Below are positions 41,248-49,330 of a stretch of 64,000 bases of DNA, one piece after another (the stretch's first letter is position 1; every line of letters begins with the position of its first letter). Origin of the DNA: Streptomyces chromofuscus (GTDB taxonomy: Bacteria > Actinomycetota > Actinomycetes > Streptomycetales > Streptomycetaceae); contig NZ_CP063374.1 of assembly GCF_015160875.1 (NCBI RefSeq), positions 6,699,501 through 6,763,500 of the forward strand. The letters run 5' to 3'. The notes under the pieces were generated by a model. It was not told the DNA's origin. It worked only from the letters and a program-made list of their open reading frames with translations, and did no database searches. Both the position numbers and the translations under genes were made by a program.

Positions 41248-42396
41248 GTGGCTGACGCTGTGGACGGTGCCCGCGGGGTACTCATCGCCGCGGACAAGTT
41301 CAAGGGGTCGCTGACGGCCGTACAGGTCGCCGAACGGGTGACGGCCGGGCTGCGCCGTGTCGTGCCGGACCTCGCCGTGGAGGCGCTGCCCGTGGCCGAC
41401 GGCGGCGACGGGACCGTGGACGCGGCGGTCGCGGCCGGGTTCGAGCGACGCGAGGTACGGGTCGCGGGACCCCTCGGCGACGAGGTCACGGCGGCGTTCG
41501 CGCTGCGCGGCGGCACCGCGGTCGTGGAGATGGCCGAGGCGAGCGGGCTGCAGCGGCTGCCGGAGGGGGTCTTCGCCCCGCTGACGGCCTCCACGTACGG
41601 GTCCGGCGAACTGCTGCGGGCCGCCCTCGACGCCGGCGCGCGCACGATCGTCTTCGGGGTCGGGGGCAGTGCGACCACCGACGGCGGCGCGGGCATGCTG
41701 GCCGCGCTCGGGGCGCGGTTCCTGACGGCCGACGGTGAGCCGGTGACGCCGGGCGGCGGAGGCCTCGGCGAGCTGGCGTCCGCCGACCTGTCGGGGCTCG
41801 ACGCGCGGCTCGCCTCGGTCGAACTGGTGCTGGCCAGCGATGTCGACAACCCGCTGACCGGGCCGAAGGGCGCGCCCGCGGTGTACGGGCCGCAGAAGGG
41901 GGCCTCGCCGGACGACGTGGCGACGCTGGACGCGGCGCTGGGGCACTTCGCGAAGGTGCTGGAGGAGGCCGTCGGGCCCAAGACGGCGGAGTACGCCGGA
42001 GCGCCGGGCGCCGGTGCGGCCGGCGGCATCGGGTTCGGCGCCATGCTGCTCGGCGCGCGCTTCCGGCCCGGGATCGAGGTCATGCTCGACGTTCTGGGCT
42101 TCGCGCCCGCACTGGAGCGCGCGGACCTGGTCATCACGGGTGAGGGCTCGCTGGACGAGCAGACCCTGCACGGCAAGGCCCCCGCGGGCGTCGCCGCGGC
42201 GGCGCGGGCGGCGGGCAAGGAGGTCGTCGCCGTGTGCGGGCGGCTCACGCTGACCCCCCAGGCCCTGGAGGGGGCAGGGATCCGGCGGGCGTACCCGCTG
42301 ACGGAGATCGCGCCCGACGTGGCGACGGCCATCGCGGAGGCCGGGCCGCTCCTGGAGCGGACGGCGGAGCGGATCGCACGGGACCACCTGCTCTGA
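41248..42396 (+). CDS. glxK: Glycerate kinase (GlxK/GarK type)
   Basis: 382 residues from GTG 41248 (AGGGGA upstream). It phosphorylates D-glycerate with ATP to 2-phosphoglycerate. Family signatures are IAADKFKGSLTA at the N-terminus, VADGGDGTVDA, GVGGSATTDGGAGMLAALGA and ITGEGSLDEQTLHGKAP. It would salvage glyoxylate or serine-derived glycerate. The ethylmalonyl-CoA genes 2 kb away produce glyoxylate, a possible but unproven metabolic link. TAAGGT at 41184-41189 is a candidate -10. Confidence 0.95.
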   Translation: MADAVDGARGVLIAADKFKGSLTAVQVAERVTAGLRRVVPDLAVEALPVADGGDGTVDAAVAAGFERREVRVAGPLGDEVTAAFALRGGTAVVEMAEASGLQRLPEGVFAPLTASTYGSGELLRAALDAGARTIVFGVGGSATTDGGAGMLAALGARFLTADGEPVTPGGGGLGELASADLSGLDARLASVELVLASDVDNPLTGPKGAPAVYGPQKGASPDDVATLDAALGHFAKVLEEAVGPKTAEYAGAPGAGAAGGIGFGAMLLGARFRPGIEVMLDVLGFAPALERADLVITGEGSLDEQTLHGKAPAGVAAAARAAGKEVVAVCGRLTLTPQALEGAGIRRAYPLTEIAPDVATAIAEAGPLLERTAERIARDHLL

Positions 42397-42495
42397 GGCC
42401 CTGCCCAAAGGCCGGGTTCACCTCGCGTTCCGCCGCCCCGCCCGTCCCTGCGGTCCGCGCCGGGCAGGTCACGGTCGGCCGCCGCCGGGCCCGGG

Positions 42496-42705
42496 TCATG
42501 TGCCGGGCAGGTCCCCGATGCCGTCCAGTTCCGCCCTGGCCTGCGGCGGCAGGTCCAGGTCGGCCGCCGCCAGGTTCTCCCGCAGGTGGGCCACCGACGA
42601 CGTCCCCGGGATCAGGGCGACCGCCGGGGACCGGTGGAGGAGCCAGGACAGGGCTACCTGCTGCGGGGACGCGTCAAGCGACGCGGCCACCCTCGGCTGC
42701 GCCAT
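42496..42705 (-). pseudogene. Aldo/keto reductase, C-terminal fragment
   Basis: The last 65-70 residues of an aldo/keto reductase remain: ASPQQVALSWLLHRSPAVAL, IPGTSSVAHLRENLAAADLD, and the end ELDGIGDLPGT. These include the NADPH-binding IPG(T/S)S motif but not the catalytic Asp-Tyr-Lys-His. Upstream of about 42705 the frame runs into an oppositely oriented gene fragment. The 5' part has been deleted. Confidence 0.85.
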
Positions 42706-42709
42706 CCGC

Positions 42710-42889
42710 AGGCCAGACCTCGGCCTGCACTCGGACAAGCTCTCCGTCGACGGTGCCGACGGCCTCGTCCTGGTCGTCTTCCCCGCCGCCGAACCCGGCA
42801 GCCGCAGCGCCGAGCTGCTCACCATCCTCGGCAGCCTCAGCGCCCCGCGTCGTGAGCGGCCCGCGCACGAGCCGGCCCACGAACAGTGA
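42710..42889 (+). pseudogene. XRE/MmyB-type regulator, C-terminal fragment
   Basis: The plus strand carries RPDLGLHSDKLSVDGADGLV, then VVFPAAEPGSRSAELLTIL and a tail ending at TGA 42887-42889. It matches the end of the MmyB ligand-binding domain of Streptomyces XRE regulators, which are commonly divergent from oxidoreductase genes. The HTH and most of the ligand-binding domain are missing. It abuts the 5'-truncated aldo/keto reductase head to head. Confidence 0.6.
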
Positions 42890-42922
42890 AGGGCCCCGAA
42901 CCGCAGCGGTCCGGGGCCCTTC
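42888..42922. terminator. Strong bidirectional terminator
   Basis: GAAGGGCCCCG (42888-42898) pairs with CGGGGCCCTTC (42912-42922), with ACCGC/GCGGT extending the stem inward. It overlaps the stop of the MmyB fragment and lies 17 bp before the pssA stop on the other strand. Confidence 0.85.
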
Positions 42923-42938
42923 CTCAACGTGTCTCCGC

Positions 42939-43787
42939 CTACGGCAGCTGCGCCGCCCGCGCCTCGCGCCGGTTGTCACGGAAGTTGTTCACCCGGCGGG
43001 CCGTGGCGAACAGGGGGATCACCGCTCCCATGACCAGCTGCAACGCGCACCCCGTCTGCAGCAGCAGCTGGCCGCTGGGGGCGCCGAGGGCCCAGGCCAC
43101 CAGCATGCCCATGCTCAGCACGATCCAGGCGAGCATCGCGCCGGCCAGGCGGCCCCGCGGCTTGGGGTACTCGACGCGGCTCACCATCAGCCACGCGGTG
43201 CCCAGGATCGCCAGCAGCGTCGCCGCGAAGGGCAGCTCCAGCAGCACGATCGCCACGACGGTCAGCGCGCCGAAGGGGCTCGGCATGCCCTGGAACATGC
43301 CGTTCGTCGGCGTCACGCAGGAGAATCTCGCCAGCCTCAGTACCACGGCGAGCAGCACGACGATCGCGCCGACCGCCGCCACCCGCTGGTGCGCGTCGTC
43401 GGCGACCATGCCGTAGACCAGGACGAAGTAGGCCGGGGCCAGGCCGAAGCTGATCAGGTCCGAGAGGTTGTCCAGCTCGGCGCCCATGGGGGAGGAGCGC
43501 AGCTTGCGCGCGACCAGTCCGTCGAACAGGTCGAAGACCGCGGCGCAGAGCATGAGGATGACCGCCGTGGCCGCGCTGTGGCGGGCCATGCCGGTTTCCT
43601 GGCTGCCGGTGAGGTGCGGGATCAGGATGCCGGTGGTGGTGAAGTACACCGCCATGAAACCGCAGGTGGCGTTGCCCAGAGTGAGGGTGTCCGCTATCGA
43701 CAGGCGCAGAGAGAGGGGCATCTCCTCCTCTTCGTCCTCCACCGCCGCCTCCGGGACCCAGCCCGGCTGCGTCCCGGGATCAGTCAC
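42939..43787 (-). CDS. pssA: CDP-diacylglycerol--serine O-phosphatidyltransferase
   Basis: About 282 residues. GTG 43785-43787 is preferred: it lies 8 bp inside the psd gene end, and an in-frame TTG (43793) is the only upstream alternative. It makes phosphatidylserine from CDP-diacylglycerol and L-serine at the membrane. The CDP-alcohol phosphotransferase motif is complete: FDLFDGLVARKLRSSPMGAE with downstream LDNLSD. Seven or eight hydrophobic segments follow. It overlaps psd, the next enzyme of phosphatidylethanolamine synthesis. Confidence 0.93.
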   Translation of the reverse strand: MTDPGTQPGWVPEAAVEDEEEEMPLSLRLSIADTLTLGNATCGFMAVYFTTTGILIPHLTGSQETGMARHSAATAVILMLCAAVFDLFDGLVARKLRSSPMGAELDNLSDLISFGLAPAYFVLVYGMVADDAHQRVAAVGAIVVLLAVVLRLARFSCVTPTNGMFQGMPSPFGALTVVAIVLLELPFAATLLAILGTAWLMVSRVEYPKPRGRLAGAMLAWIVLSMGMLVAWALGAPSGQLLLQTGCALQLVMGAVIPLFATARRVNNFRDNRREARAAQLP

Positions 43788-44436
43788 GGTCAATGCGAGT
43801 CACCCCAGCCACGGTCTTCTGGCCGACCTCCACCGCGACCTCTACGCCCTCCGGCAGGTACAGGTCGACGCGCGAGCCGAAGCGGATCAGGCCGATCCGC
43901 TCGCCCTGCTCGACCTTCGTGCCCTGCGGGATGTAGGGGACGATGCGGCGGGCCACGGCGCCGGCGATCTGGATCATCTCGATGTCACCGAGCTCGGTGT
44001 CGAAGTGCCACACGACCCGCTCGTTGTTCTCGCTCTCCTTGTTGAAAGCGGGAACGAAGCCGCCCGGGACGTGCTCGACCGACGTCACGGTGCCGGCCAG
44101 GGGGGCGCGGTTGACGTGGACGTTGAGCGGGCTCATGAAGATCGCGACGCGGGTGCGTCCGTCCTTCCACGGCATGATGCTCTGCACCACACCGTCGGCC
44201 GGCGAGATGACCCGGCCCTGGGCGATCTCGCGCTCGGGGTCGCGGAAGAACCACAGCATCCCCGCGGCGAGCGCGGTGGCGGGAACGGCGACGGCCTTGG
44301 CCGCGCCGGAGCGGCGGGCGCGGGCCAGGCTGAGGGCTGCGGTGGCGACGGTCGGCAGAAGCCACGGCGATGCTCCGCGCGCGAGGCGTACGCCGACCAG
44401 GCTGTCGCGAGGTGCAGAGGTTTGGCTGTGGGGCAT
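43780..44436 (-). CDS. psd: Phosphatidylserine decarboxylase, short type
   Basis: 218 residues from ATG 44434-44436 with GAAGG seven bases upstream. It is the short PSD type: an N-terminal helical membrane region (SPWLLPTVATAALSLARA), ISPADGVVQSI, FMSPLNVHVNRAPL (His), and the self-cleavage site RFGSRVDLYLPEG, where Gly-Ser cleavage generates the pyruvoyl cofactor. It converts phosphatidylserine to phosphatidylethanolamine. The gene is first of a two-gene operon with pssA, whose start it overlaps. Confidence 0.93.
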   Translation of the reverse strand: MPHSQTSAPRDSLVGVRLARGASPWLLPTVATAALSLARARRSGAAKAVAVPATALAAGMLWFFRDPEREIAQGRVISPADGVVQSIMPWKDGRTRVAIFMSPLNVHVNRAPLAGTVTSVEHVPGGFVPAFNKESENNERVVWHFDTELGDIEMIQIAGAVARRIVPYIPQGTKVEQGERIGLIRFGSRVDLYLPEGVEVAVEVGQKTVAGVTRIDRD

Positions 44437-44560
44437 GGATGACCTTCGTAGCGGATGATGCCGCGCTCTGACGGGGGACGGCGGCTTTCCGGCGATCGTA
44501 GCGGCTAAGCGCCACAACTGGGTAAGCCAGGAAGCCGAGTCGGCGGCCGAAGAGTGCCTA

Positions 44561-44595
44561 CGGGGTGTGATCTTCTTCTCGAAGAAAGCACCCCG
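44561..44595 (-). terminator. Terminator of the ethylmalonyl-CoA operon
   Basis: CGGGGTG (44561-44567) and CACCCCG (44589-44595) enclose a second stem TCTTC/GAAGA, giving a two-part hairpin 13 bp beyond the stop of the acyl-CoA dehydrogenase gene on the minus strand. Confidence 0.65.
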
Positions 44596-44607
44596 CTTCC
44601 GGACATG

Positions 44608-45813
44608 TCAGCCCTGGAACCGATACTCTTCGAGCAGCCTCCGCCCAATGATCATTTTCTGGATCTCGGCGGTACCTTCACCGATCAGCAGCATCGGGGC
44701 CTCGCGGTAGAGACGCTCGATCTCGTACTCCTTCGAGAAGCCGTAGCCGCCGTGGATCCGGAAGGCGTCCTCCACGACCTCCTTGCAGTACTCGGAGGCG
44801 AGGTACTTCGCCATCCCTGCCTCGAGGTCGTTGCGCTCCCCGGAATCCTTTTTGCGCGCAGCGTTCACCATCATGGCATGCGCGGCCTCCACCTTGGTAG
44901 CCATCTCGGCCAGCTTGAACTGGATCGCCTGGTGCTGCGCGATCGGCTTGCCGAACGTGTGACGCTGCTGGGCGTACTGGACGCCGAGCTCGAACGCACG
45001 CTGAGCGACGCCACAGCCACGCGCCGCCACATTGACGCGGCCGACCTCCACGCCGTCCATCATCTGGTAGAAGCCGCGTCCGGTGACCCCGCCGAGCACG
45101 CGATCCGCGGGAACCCGCAGGCCGTCCATGATGAGCTCGGTGGTGTCGACGCCCTTGTACCCCATCTTGTCGATCTTGCCGGGGATGGTCAGACCGGGGC
45201 GGACCTCACCGAAGCCGGGCTCCTTCTCCACCAGGAAGGTGGTCATCGACTTGTGCGGCGCGGTGCCCTCCGGGTGACCTTCGTCACTTCGCACCAGAAC
45301 GGCGACGAGGGACGACGTCCCTCCGTTGGTCAGCCACATCTTCTGACCGTTCAGGACGAACTCGTCCCCGTCCCGGACGGCCTTCGACGTGATGGCCGAC
45401 ACGTCCGAGCCCAGACCCGGCTCCGACATGGAGAAGGCGCCGCGGATCTCGCCGGCCGCCATCCGGGGCAGGAAGTGGTCCTTCTGCTCCTGCGTGCCGT
45501 GCTGCTTGAGCATGTACGCCACGATGAAGTGCGTGTTGATGATGCCGGACACCGACATCCAGCCGCGGGCGATCTCCTCGACGCACAGGGCGTACGTCAG
45601 CAGCGACTCGCCCAGGCCCCCGTACTCCTCGGGGATCATCAGGCCGAACAGGCCCAGCTCCTTGAGGCCGTCGACGATCGCCTGCGGGTACTCGTCGCGG
45701 TGCTCCAGCTCCGTGGCGACCGGAATGATCTCCTTGTCCACGAAGTCCCGGACGGTGGACAGGATCTCCTGCTGGATGTCGGTCAGACCGGCGGTCTGGG
45801 CGAGTCGCGCCAT
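44608..45813 (-). CDS. mcd: Acyl-CoA dehydrogenase, probable (2S)-methylsuccinyl-CoA dehydrogenase
   Basis: 401 residues from ATG 45811-45813, full length for the family. FAD and substrate motifs: AFSMSEPGLGSDVSAITSKA, WLTNGG, QQRHTFGKPIAQHQAIQFKL, and the catalytic Glu region EAPMLLIGEGTAEIQK near the end. Alone it would be called a generic acyl-CoA dehydrogenase. Its place as the last gene after ccr, meaA, malyl-CoA lyase and mesaconyl-CoA hydratase makes it the methylsuccinyl-CoA to mesaconyl-CoA oxidation step. It is separated from the hydratase gene by 2 bp. Confidence 0.88.
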   Translation of the reverse strand: MARLAQTAGLTDIQQEILSTVRDFVDKEIIPVATELEHRDEYPQAIVDGLKELGLFGLMIPEEYGGLGESLLTYALCVEEIARGWMSVSGIINTHFIVAYMLKQHGTQEQKDHFLPRMAAGEIRGAFSMSEPGLGSDVSAITSKAVRDGDEFVLNGQKMWLTNGGTSSLVAVLVRSDEGHPEGTAPHKSMTTFLVEKEPGFGEVRPGLTIPGKIDKMGYKGVDTTELIMDGLRVPADRVLGGVTGRGFYQMMDGVEVGRVNVAARGCGVAQRAFELGVQYAQQRHTFGKPIAQHQAIQFKLAEMATKVEAAHAMMVNAARKKDSGERNDLEAGMAKYLASEYCKEVVEDAFRIHGGYGFSKEYEIERLYREAPMLLIGEGTAEIQKMIIGRRLLEEYRFQG

Positions 45814-45815
45814 CG

Positions 45816-46328
45816 CTACTTCCCCTGTTCCCTCAGCTCGGGGCGGCCCGGCTGCTCGCCGCCGCGCTCCTTGATGTACGTCTCGGTGGGGACCATCACC
45901 TTGCGGCGGAACACGCAGACCAGCGTGCCGTCCTGCTTGTACCCCTTGGTCTCGACGTGGACGATGCCGCGGTCGTTCTTCGACTTCGACGGCCACTTGT
46001 CGAGCACGGTCGTCTCGCCGTAGATCGTGTCGCCGTGGAAGGTCGGCGCCACGTGCTTGAGCGACTCGATCTCCAGGTTGGCGATCGCCTTGCCGGAGAT
46101 GTCCGGGACGGACATGCCGAGCAGCAGGGAGTAGACGTAGTTCCCGACGACGACGTTCCTGCCGAAGTCCGTCGTCTTCTCCGCGTAGTTGGTGTCCATG
46201 TGGAGCGGGTGGTGGTTCATGGTGAGGAGGCAGAACAGGTGGTCGTCGTACTCGGTGACCGTCTTGCCCGGCCAGTGCTTGTACGTCGCCCCGACCTCGA
46301 ACTCCTCGTAGGTGCGTCCGAACTGCAT
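45816..46328 (-). CDS. mch: MaoC-type dehydratase, mesaconyl-CoA hydratase
   Basis: 170 residues from ATG 46326-46328, with GGAGG ten bases upstream; an in-frame GTG at 46337 is too close to that site. Hot-dog fold hydratase with the catalytic Asp/His pair in NHHPLHMDTNYAEKTTDFGR and the GNYVYSLLLGMSV core helix. In context it hydrates mesaconyl-CoA to beta-methylmalyl-CoA. It is packed between the lyase (upstream, overlapping) and the dehydrogenase (2 bp downstream). It is about half the length of the Rhodobacter enzyme, consistent with a single-domain actinobacterial form. Confidence 0.87.
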   Translation of the reverse strand: MQFGRTYEEFEVGATYKHWPGKTVTEYDDHLFCLLTMNHHPLHMDTNYAEKTTDFGRNVVVGNYVYSLLLGMSVPDISGKAIANLEIESLKHVAPTFHGDTIYGETTVLDKWPSKSKNDRGIVHVETKGYKQDGTLVCVFRRKVMVPTETYIKERGGEQPGRPELREQGK

Positions 46329-46333
46329 GGCCG

Positions 46334-47296
46334 TCACGCCTCCGGGGTCTCGAAGGTGCTGGTGCGCCGCATGCCGGCGGCGCGTCCCTTGCCCGCGATG
46401 ACCAGGGCCATCTTGCGGCTGGCCTCGTCGATCATCTCGTCACCGAGCATCGCGGAGCCCTTCTTGCCGCCCGCCTCGGACGTGTAGTAGTCGTACGCGT
46501 CCAGGATCAGCTCGGCGTGGTCGTAGTCCTCCTGGGAGGGCGAGAACACCTCGTTGGCCGCCTCGACCTGCCCCGGGTGCAGCACCCACTTGCCGTCGAA
46601 GCCGAGCGCGGCGGCGCGGCCGGCCACCTCGCGGAAGCCGTCGACGTTCTTGATCTGCAGGTAGGGGCCGTCGATCGCCTGGAGGTCGTTGGCGCGGGCG
46701 GCCATCAGGATCTTCATCAGGATGTAGTGGTAGGCGTCCGCCGGGTAGCCGGGCGGCTGCTCGCCCACGACCAGCGACTTCATGTTGATCGACGCCATGA
46801 AGTCGGCCGGGCCGAAGATGATGGTCTCGATGCGCGGAGAGGCCTGCGCGATCTCGTTGACGTTGTTCAGGCCCTGCGCGTTCTCGATCTGCGCCTCGAT
46901 GCCGATCCGGCCGACCTCGAAGCCCATCGTCTTCTCGATCTGCGTCAGCAGCAGGTCCAGCGCGACGACCTGCTGGGCGTTCTGGACCTTCGGCAGCATG
47001 ATGCAGTCCAGGTTCGGACCCGCGCCCTCGACGACCGTGACGACGTCGCGGTACGTCCACTCCGTCGTCCAGTCGTTGACGCGTACGACCCGGGTCTTGC
47101 CCGTCCAGTCGCCCTCGTTGAGGAACTTGACGATGGTGTGCCGCGCCTCGGGCTTGGCGAGCGGGGCGCACGCGTCCTCCAGGTCCAGGAAGACCTGGTC
47201 CGCCGGGAGGCCCTGCGCCTTCTCCAGGAACCGCGGGTTCGAGCCCGGTACGGCCAGGCAGGAACGCCGGGGGCGAAGGCGGTTGACGGTCGTCAT
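46334..47296 (-). CDS. mcl1: HpcH/CitE-family beta-methylmalyl-CoA / malyl-CoA lyase
   Basis: 320 residues starting at ATG 47294-47296, overlapping the meaA stop as ATGA. TIM-barrel aldolase/lyase with Mg2+ ligands in QVFLDLEDACAPLAKPEAR and RIGIEAQIENAQGL, and the IIFGPADFMASINM segment. It cleaves beta-methylmalyl-CoA to glyoxylate and propionyl-CoA. The operon position between mutase and hydratase genes fixes this role better than sequence alone. Confidence 0.9.
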   Translation of the reverse strand: MTTVNRLRPRRSCLAVPGSNPRFLEKAQGLPADQVFLDLEDACAPLAKPEARHTIVKFLNEGDWTGKTRVVRVNDWTTEWTYRDVVTVVEGAGPNLDCIMLPKVQNAQQVVALDLLLTQIEKTMGFEVGRIGIEAQIENAQGLNNVNEIAQASPRIETIIFGPADFMASINMKSLVVGEQPPGYPADAYHYILMKILMAARANDLQAIDGPYLQIKNVDGFREVAGRAAALGFDGKWVLHPGQVEAANEVFSPSQEDYDHAELILDAYDYYTSEAGGKKGSAMLGDEMIDEASRKMALVIAGKGRAAGMRRTSTFETPEA

Positions 47297-49320
47297 GCGG
47301 GGACCTCCAGGGGGTCGAGCTTGTTCGCTTTGCGGATCTCGTCGACGATCCGGCCGATGATCCCGGTGATGTCGAAATCCTTCGGAGTGAAGACCGCGGC
47401 GACTCCCGCGGCCCGCAGCTGTTCGGCGTCACCATTCGGGATGATGCCACCGGCGATCACCGGTATATCTGTGGCACCGGCCACACGAAGTCGCTCCAGC
47501 ACGTCGGGCACCAGCTGGGCGTGCGAGCCGGAGAGGATCGACAGGCCCACGGCGTGCACGTCCTCCGCGAGGGCCGCGTCCACGATCTGTTCGGGCGTCA
47601 GCCGGATGCCCTGGTAGACCACCTCGAAGCCGGCGTCACGCGCGCGGACGGCGATCTGCTCGGCGCCGTTGGAGTGCCCGTCCAGGCCCGGCTTGCCGAC
47701 CAGGAAGCGCAGCTTGCCGACGCCCAGGTCCCGAGCCGTCAGCTCCACCGTGCGGCGCACCTCGGACAGCGCGCCGCCCTGCTCGGCGGCGACCACCACC
47801 GGCGCCGACGACACGCCCGTCGGCGCGCGGAACTCACCGAACACCTCGCGCAGCGCCCCGGCCCACTCGCCGGTCGTGACCCCGGCGCGGGCGCACTCCA
47901 GGGTGGCCTCCATCAGGTTGCCGGTGCCCTTGGCGGCCTCCTTCAGCCGTTCCAGCGCCTTGCAGGGGCGGGGGTGGTTGAAGGGCGGCTGGTACCGGGT
48001 GTCGCGCCAGTTCTGCAGCGAGGCGACGACCCGGGCCTCGACCGCCGGGTCGACCGTCTGGATCGCGGTGTCCAGGTCGGCGGTCAGCGGGTTCGGCTCG
48101 GTCGTCTCGTGGATGTTCACGCCGACGATCTTCTCCTCGCCGGACTCGATGCGCGCCCGGCGCTCCGCGTGCGAGGCGACCAGCTGCGACTTGAGGTAGC
48201 CGGACTCGACGGCCGCCATCGCGCCGCCCATCTCCTGGATGCGGTCGATCTCGGCGAGGGACTCCTCGACGAGTTCGCCGACCTTCGCCTCGATCACCTT
48301 CGAGCCCTCGAAGATGTCGTCGTACTCCAGTAGGTCGCTCTCGTGTGCGAGCACCTGCTGGATGCGCAGGGACCACTGCTGGTCCCAGGGGCGGGGCAGG
48401 CCCAGGGCCTCGTTCCAGGCGGGCAGCTGCACGGCACGCGCGCGTGCGTCCTTCGAGAGCGTCACGGCCAGCATCTCCAGGACGATGCGCTGGACGTTGT
48501 TCTCCGGCTGCGCCTCCGTCAGGCCGAGGGAGTTCACCTGGACGCCGTAGCGGAAGCGGCGCTGTTTGGGGTTCTCGATGCCGTACCGCTCGCGCGTGAT
48601 CTGGTCCCAGATCCGCCCGAACGCCTGCATCTTGCACATCTCCTCGATGAAGCGGACGCCCGCGTTCACGAAGAAGGAGATACGGGCCACGACGTCCCCG
48701 AACTTCTCCTGGGGGACCTGCCCCGAGTCGCGCACGGCATCGAGAACCGCGATCGCGGTGGACATCGCGTACGCGATCTCCTGCACCGGCGTGGCGCCCG
48801 CCTCCTGCAGGTGGTAGCTGCAGATGTTGATCGGGTTCCACTTCGGGATGTGGGAGACCGTGTACGCGATCATGTCCGTGGTCAGCCGGAGTGAGGGCCC
48901 CGGCGGGAACACGTGCGTCCCCCGCGAGAGGTATTCCTTGACGATGTCGTTCTGGGTCGTGCCCTGGAGCTTGGTGATGTCCGCGCCCTGCTCCTCCGCG
49001 ACGACCTGGTAGAGCGCCAGCAGCCACATGGCCGTGGCGTTGATGGTCATCGAGGTGTTCATCTGCTCCAGGGGTATGTCCTGGAACAGCCGGCGCATGT
49101 CACCGAGGTGCCCGATCGGCACGCCGACCCGGCCGACCTCGCCGCGGGCGAGGATGTGGTCGGAGTCGTAGCCGGTCTGCGTCGGCAGGTCGAACGCCAC
49201 CGACAGACCCGTCTGCCCCTTGGCGAGGTTGCGCCGGTACAACTCGTTGGACGCCTCGGCCGTGGAGTGACCGGCGTACGTGCGCATGAGCCACGGCCGG
49301 TCCTTCTGACGCTCAGTCAT
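47293..49320 (-). CDS. meaA: Ethylmalonyl-CoA mutase (MeaA), coenzyme-B12 dependent
   Basis: 675 residues with both mutase modules on one chain: a substrate-binding TIM barrel (RTYAGHSTAEASNELYRRNL, FDLPTQTGYDSDH) and a C-terminal B12 domain with the His ligand motif DGHSNGAEQ and GLSILSGSHAQL / GGIIPNGDAEQL. It interconverts (2R)-ethylmalonyl-CoA and methylsuccinyl-CoA. The barrel sequence and placement 10 bp after ccr distinguish it from methylmalonyl- and isobutyryl-CoA mutases. No cobalamin riboswitch was recognised upstream. Confidence 0.94.
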   Translation of the reverse strand: MTERQKDRPWLMRTYAGHSTAEASNELYRRNLAKGQTGLSVAFDLPTQTGYDSDHILARGEVGRVGVPIGHLGDMRRLFQDIPLEQMNTSMTINATAMWLLALYQVVAEEQGADITKLQGTTQNDIVKEYLSRGTHVFPPGPSLRLTTDMIAYTVSHIPKWNPINICSYHLQEAGATPVQEIAYAMSTAIAVLDAVRDSGQVPQEKFGDVVARISFFVNAGVRFIEEMCKMQAFGRIWDQITRERYGIENPKQRRFRYGVQVNSLGLTEAQPENNVQRIVLEMLAVTLSKDARARAVQLPAWNEALGLPRPWDQQWSLRIQQVLAHESDLLEYDDIFEGSKVIEAKVGELVEESLAEIDRIQEMGGAMAAVESGYLKSQLVASHAERRARIESGEEKIVGVNIHETTEPNPLTADLDTAIQTVDPAVEARVVASLQNWRDTRYQPPFNHPRPCKALERLKEAAKGTGNLMEATLECARAGVTTGEWAGALREVFGEFRAPTGVSSAPVVVAAEQGGALSEVRRTVELTARDLGVGKLRFLVGKPGLDGHSNGAEQIAVRARDAGFEVVYQGIRLTPEQIVDAALAEDVHAVGLSILSGSHAQLVPDVLERLRVAGATDIPVIAGGIIPNGDAEQLRAAGVAAVFTPKDFDITGIIGRIVDEIRKANKLDPLEVPA

Positions 49321-49330
49321 GCATCGCTCC

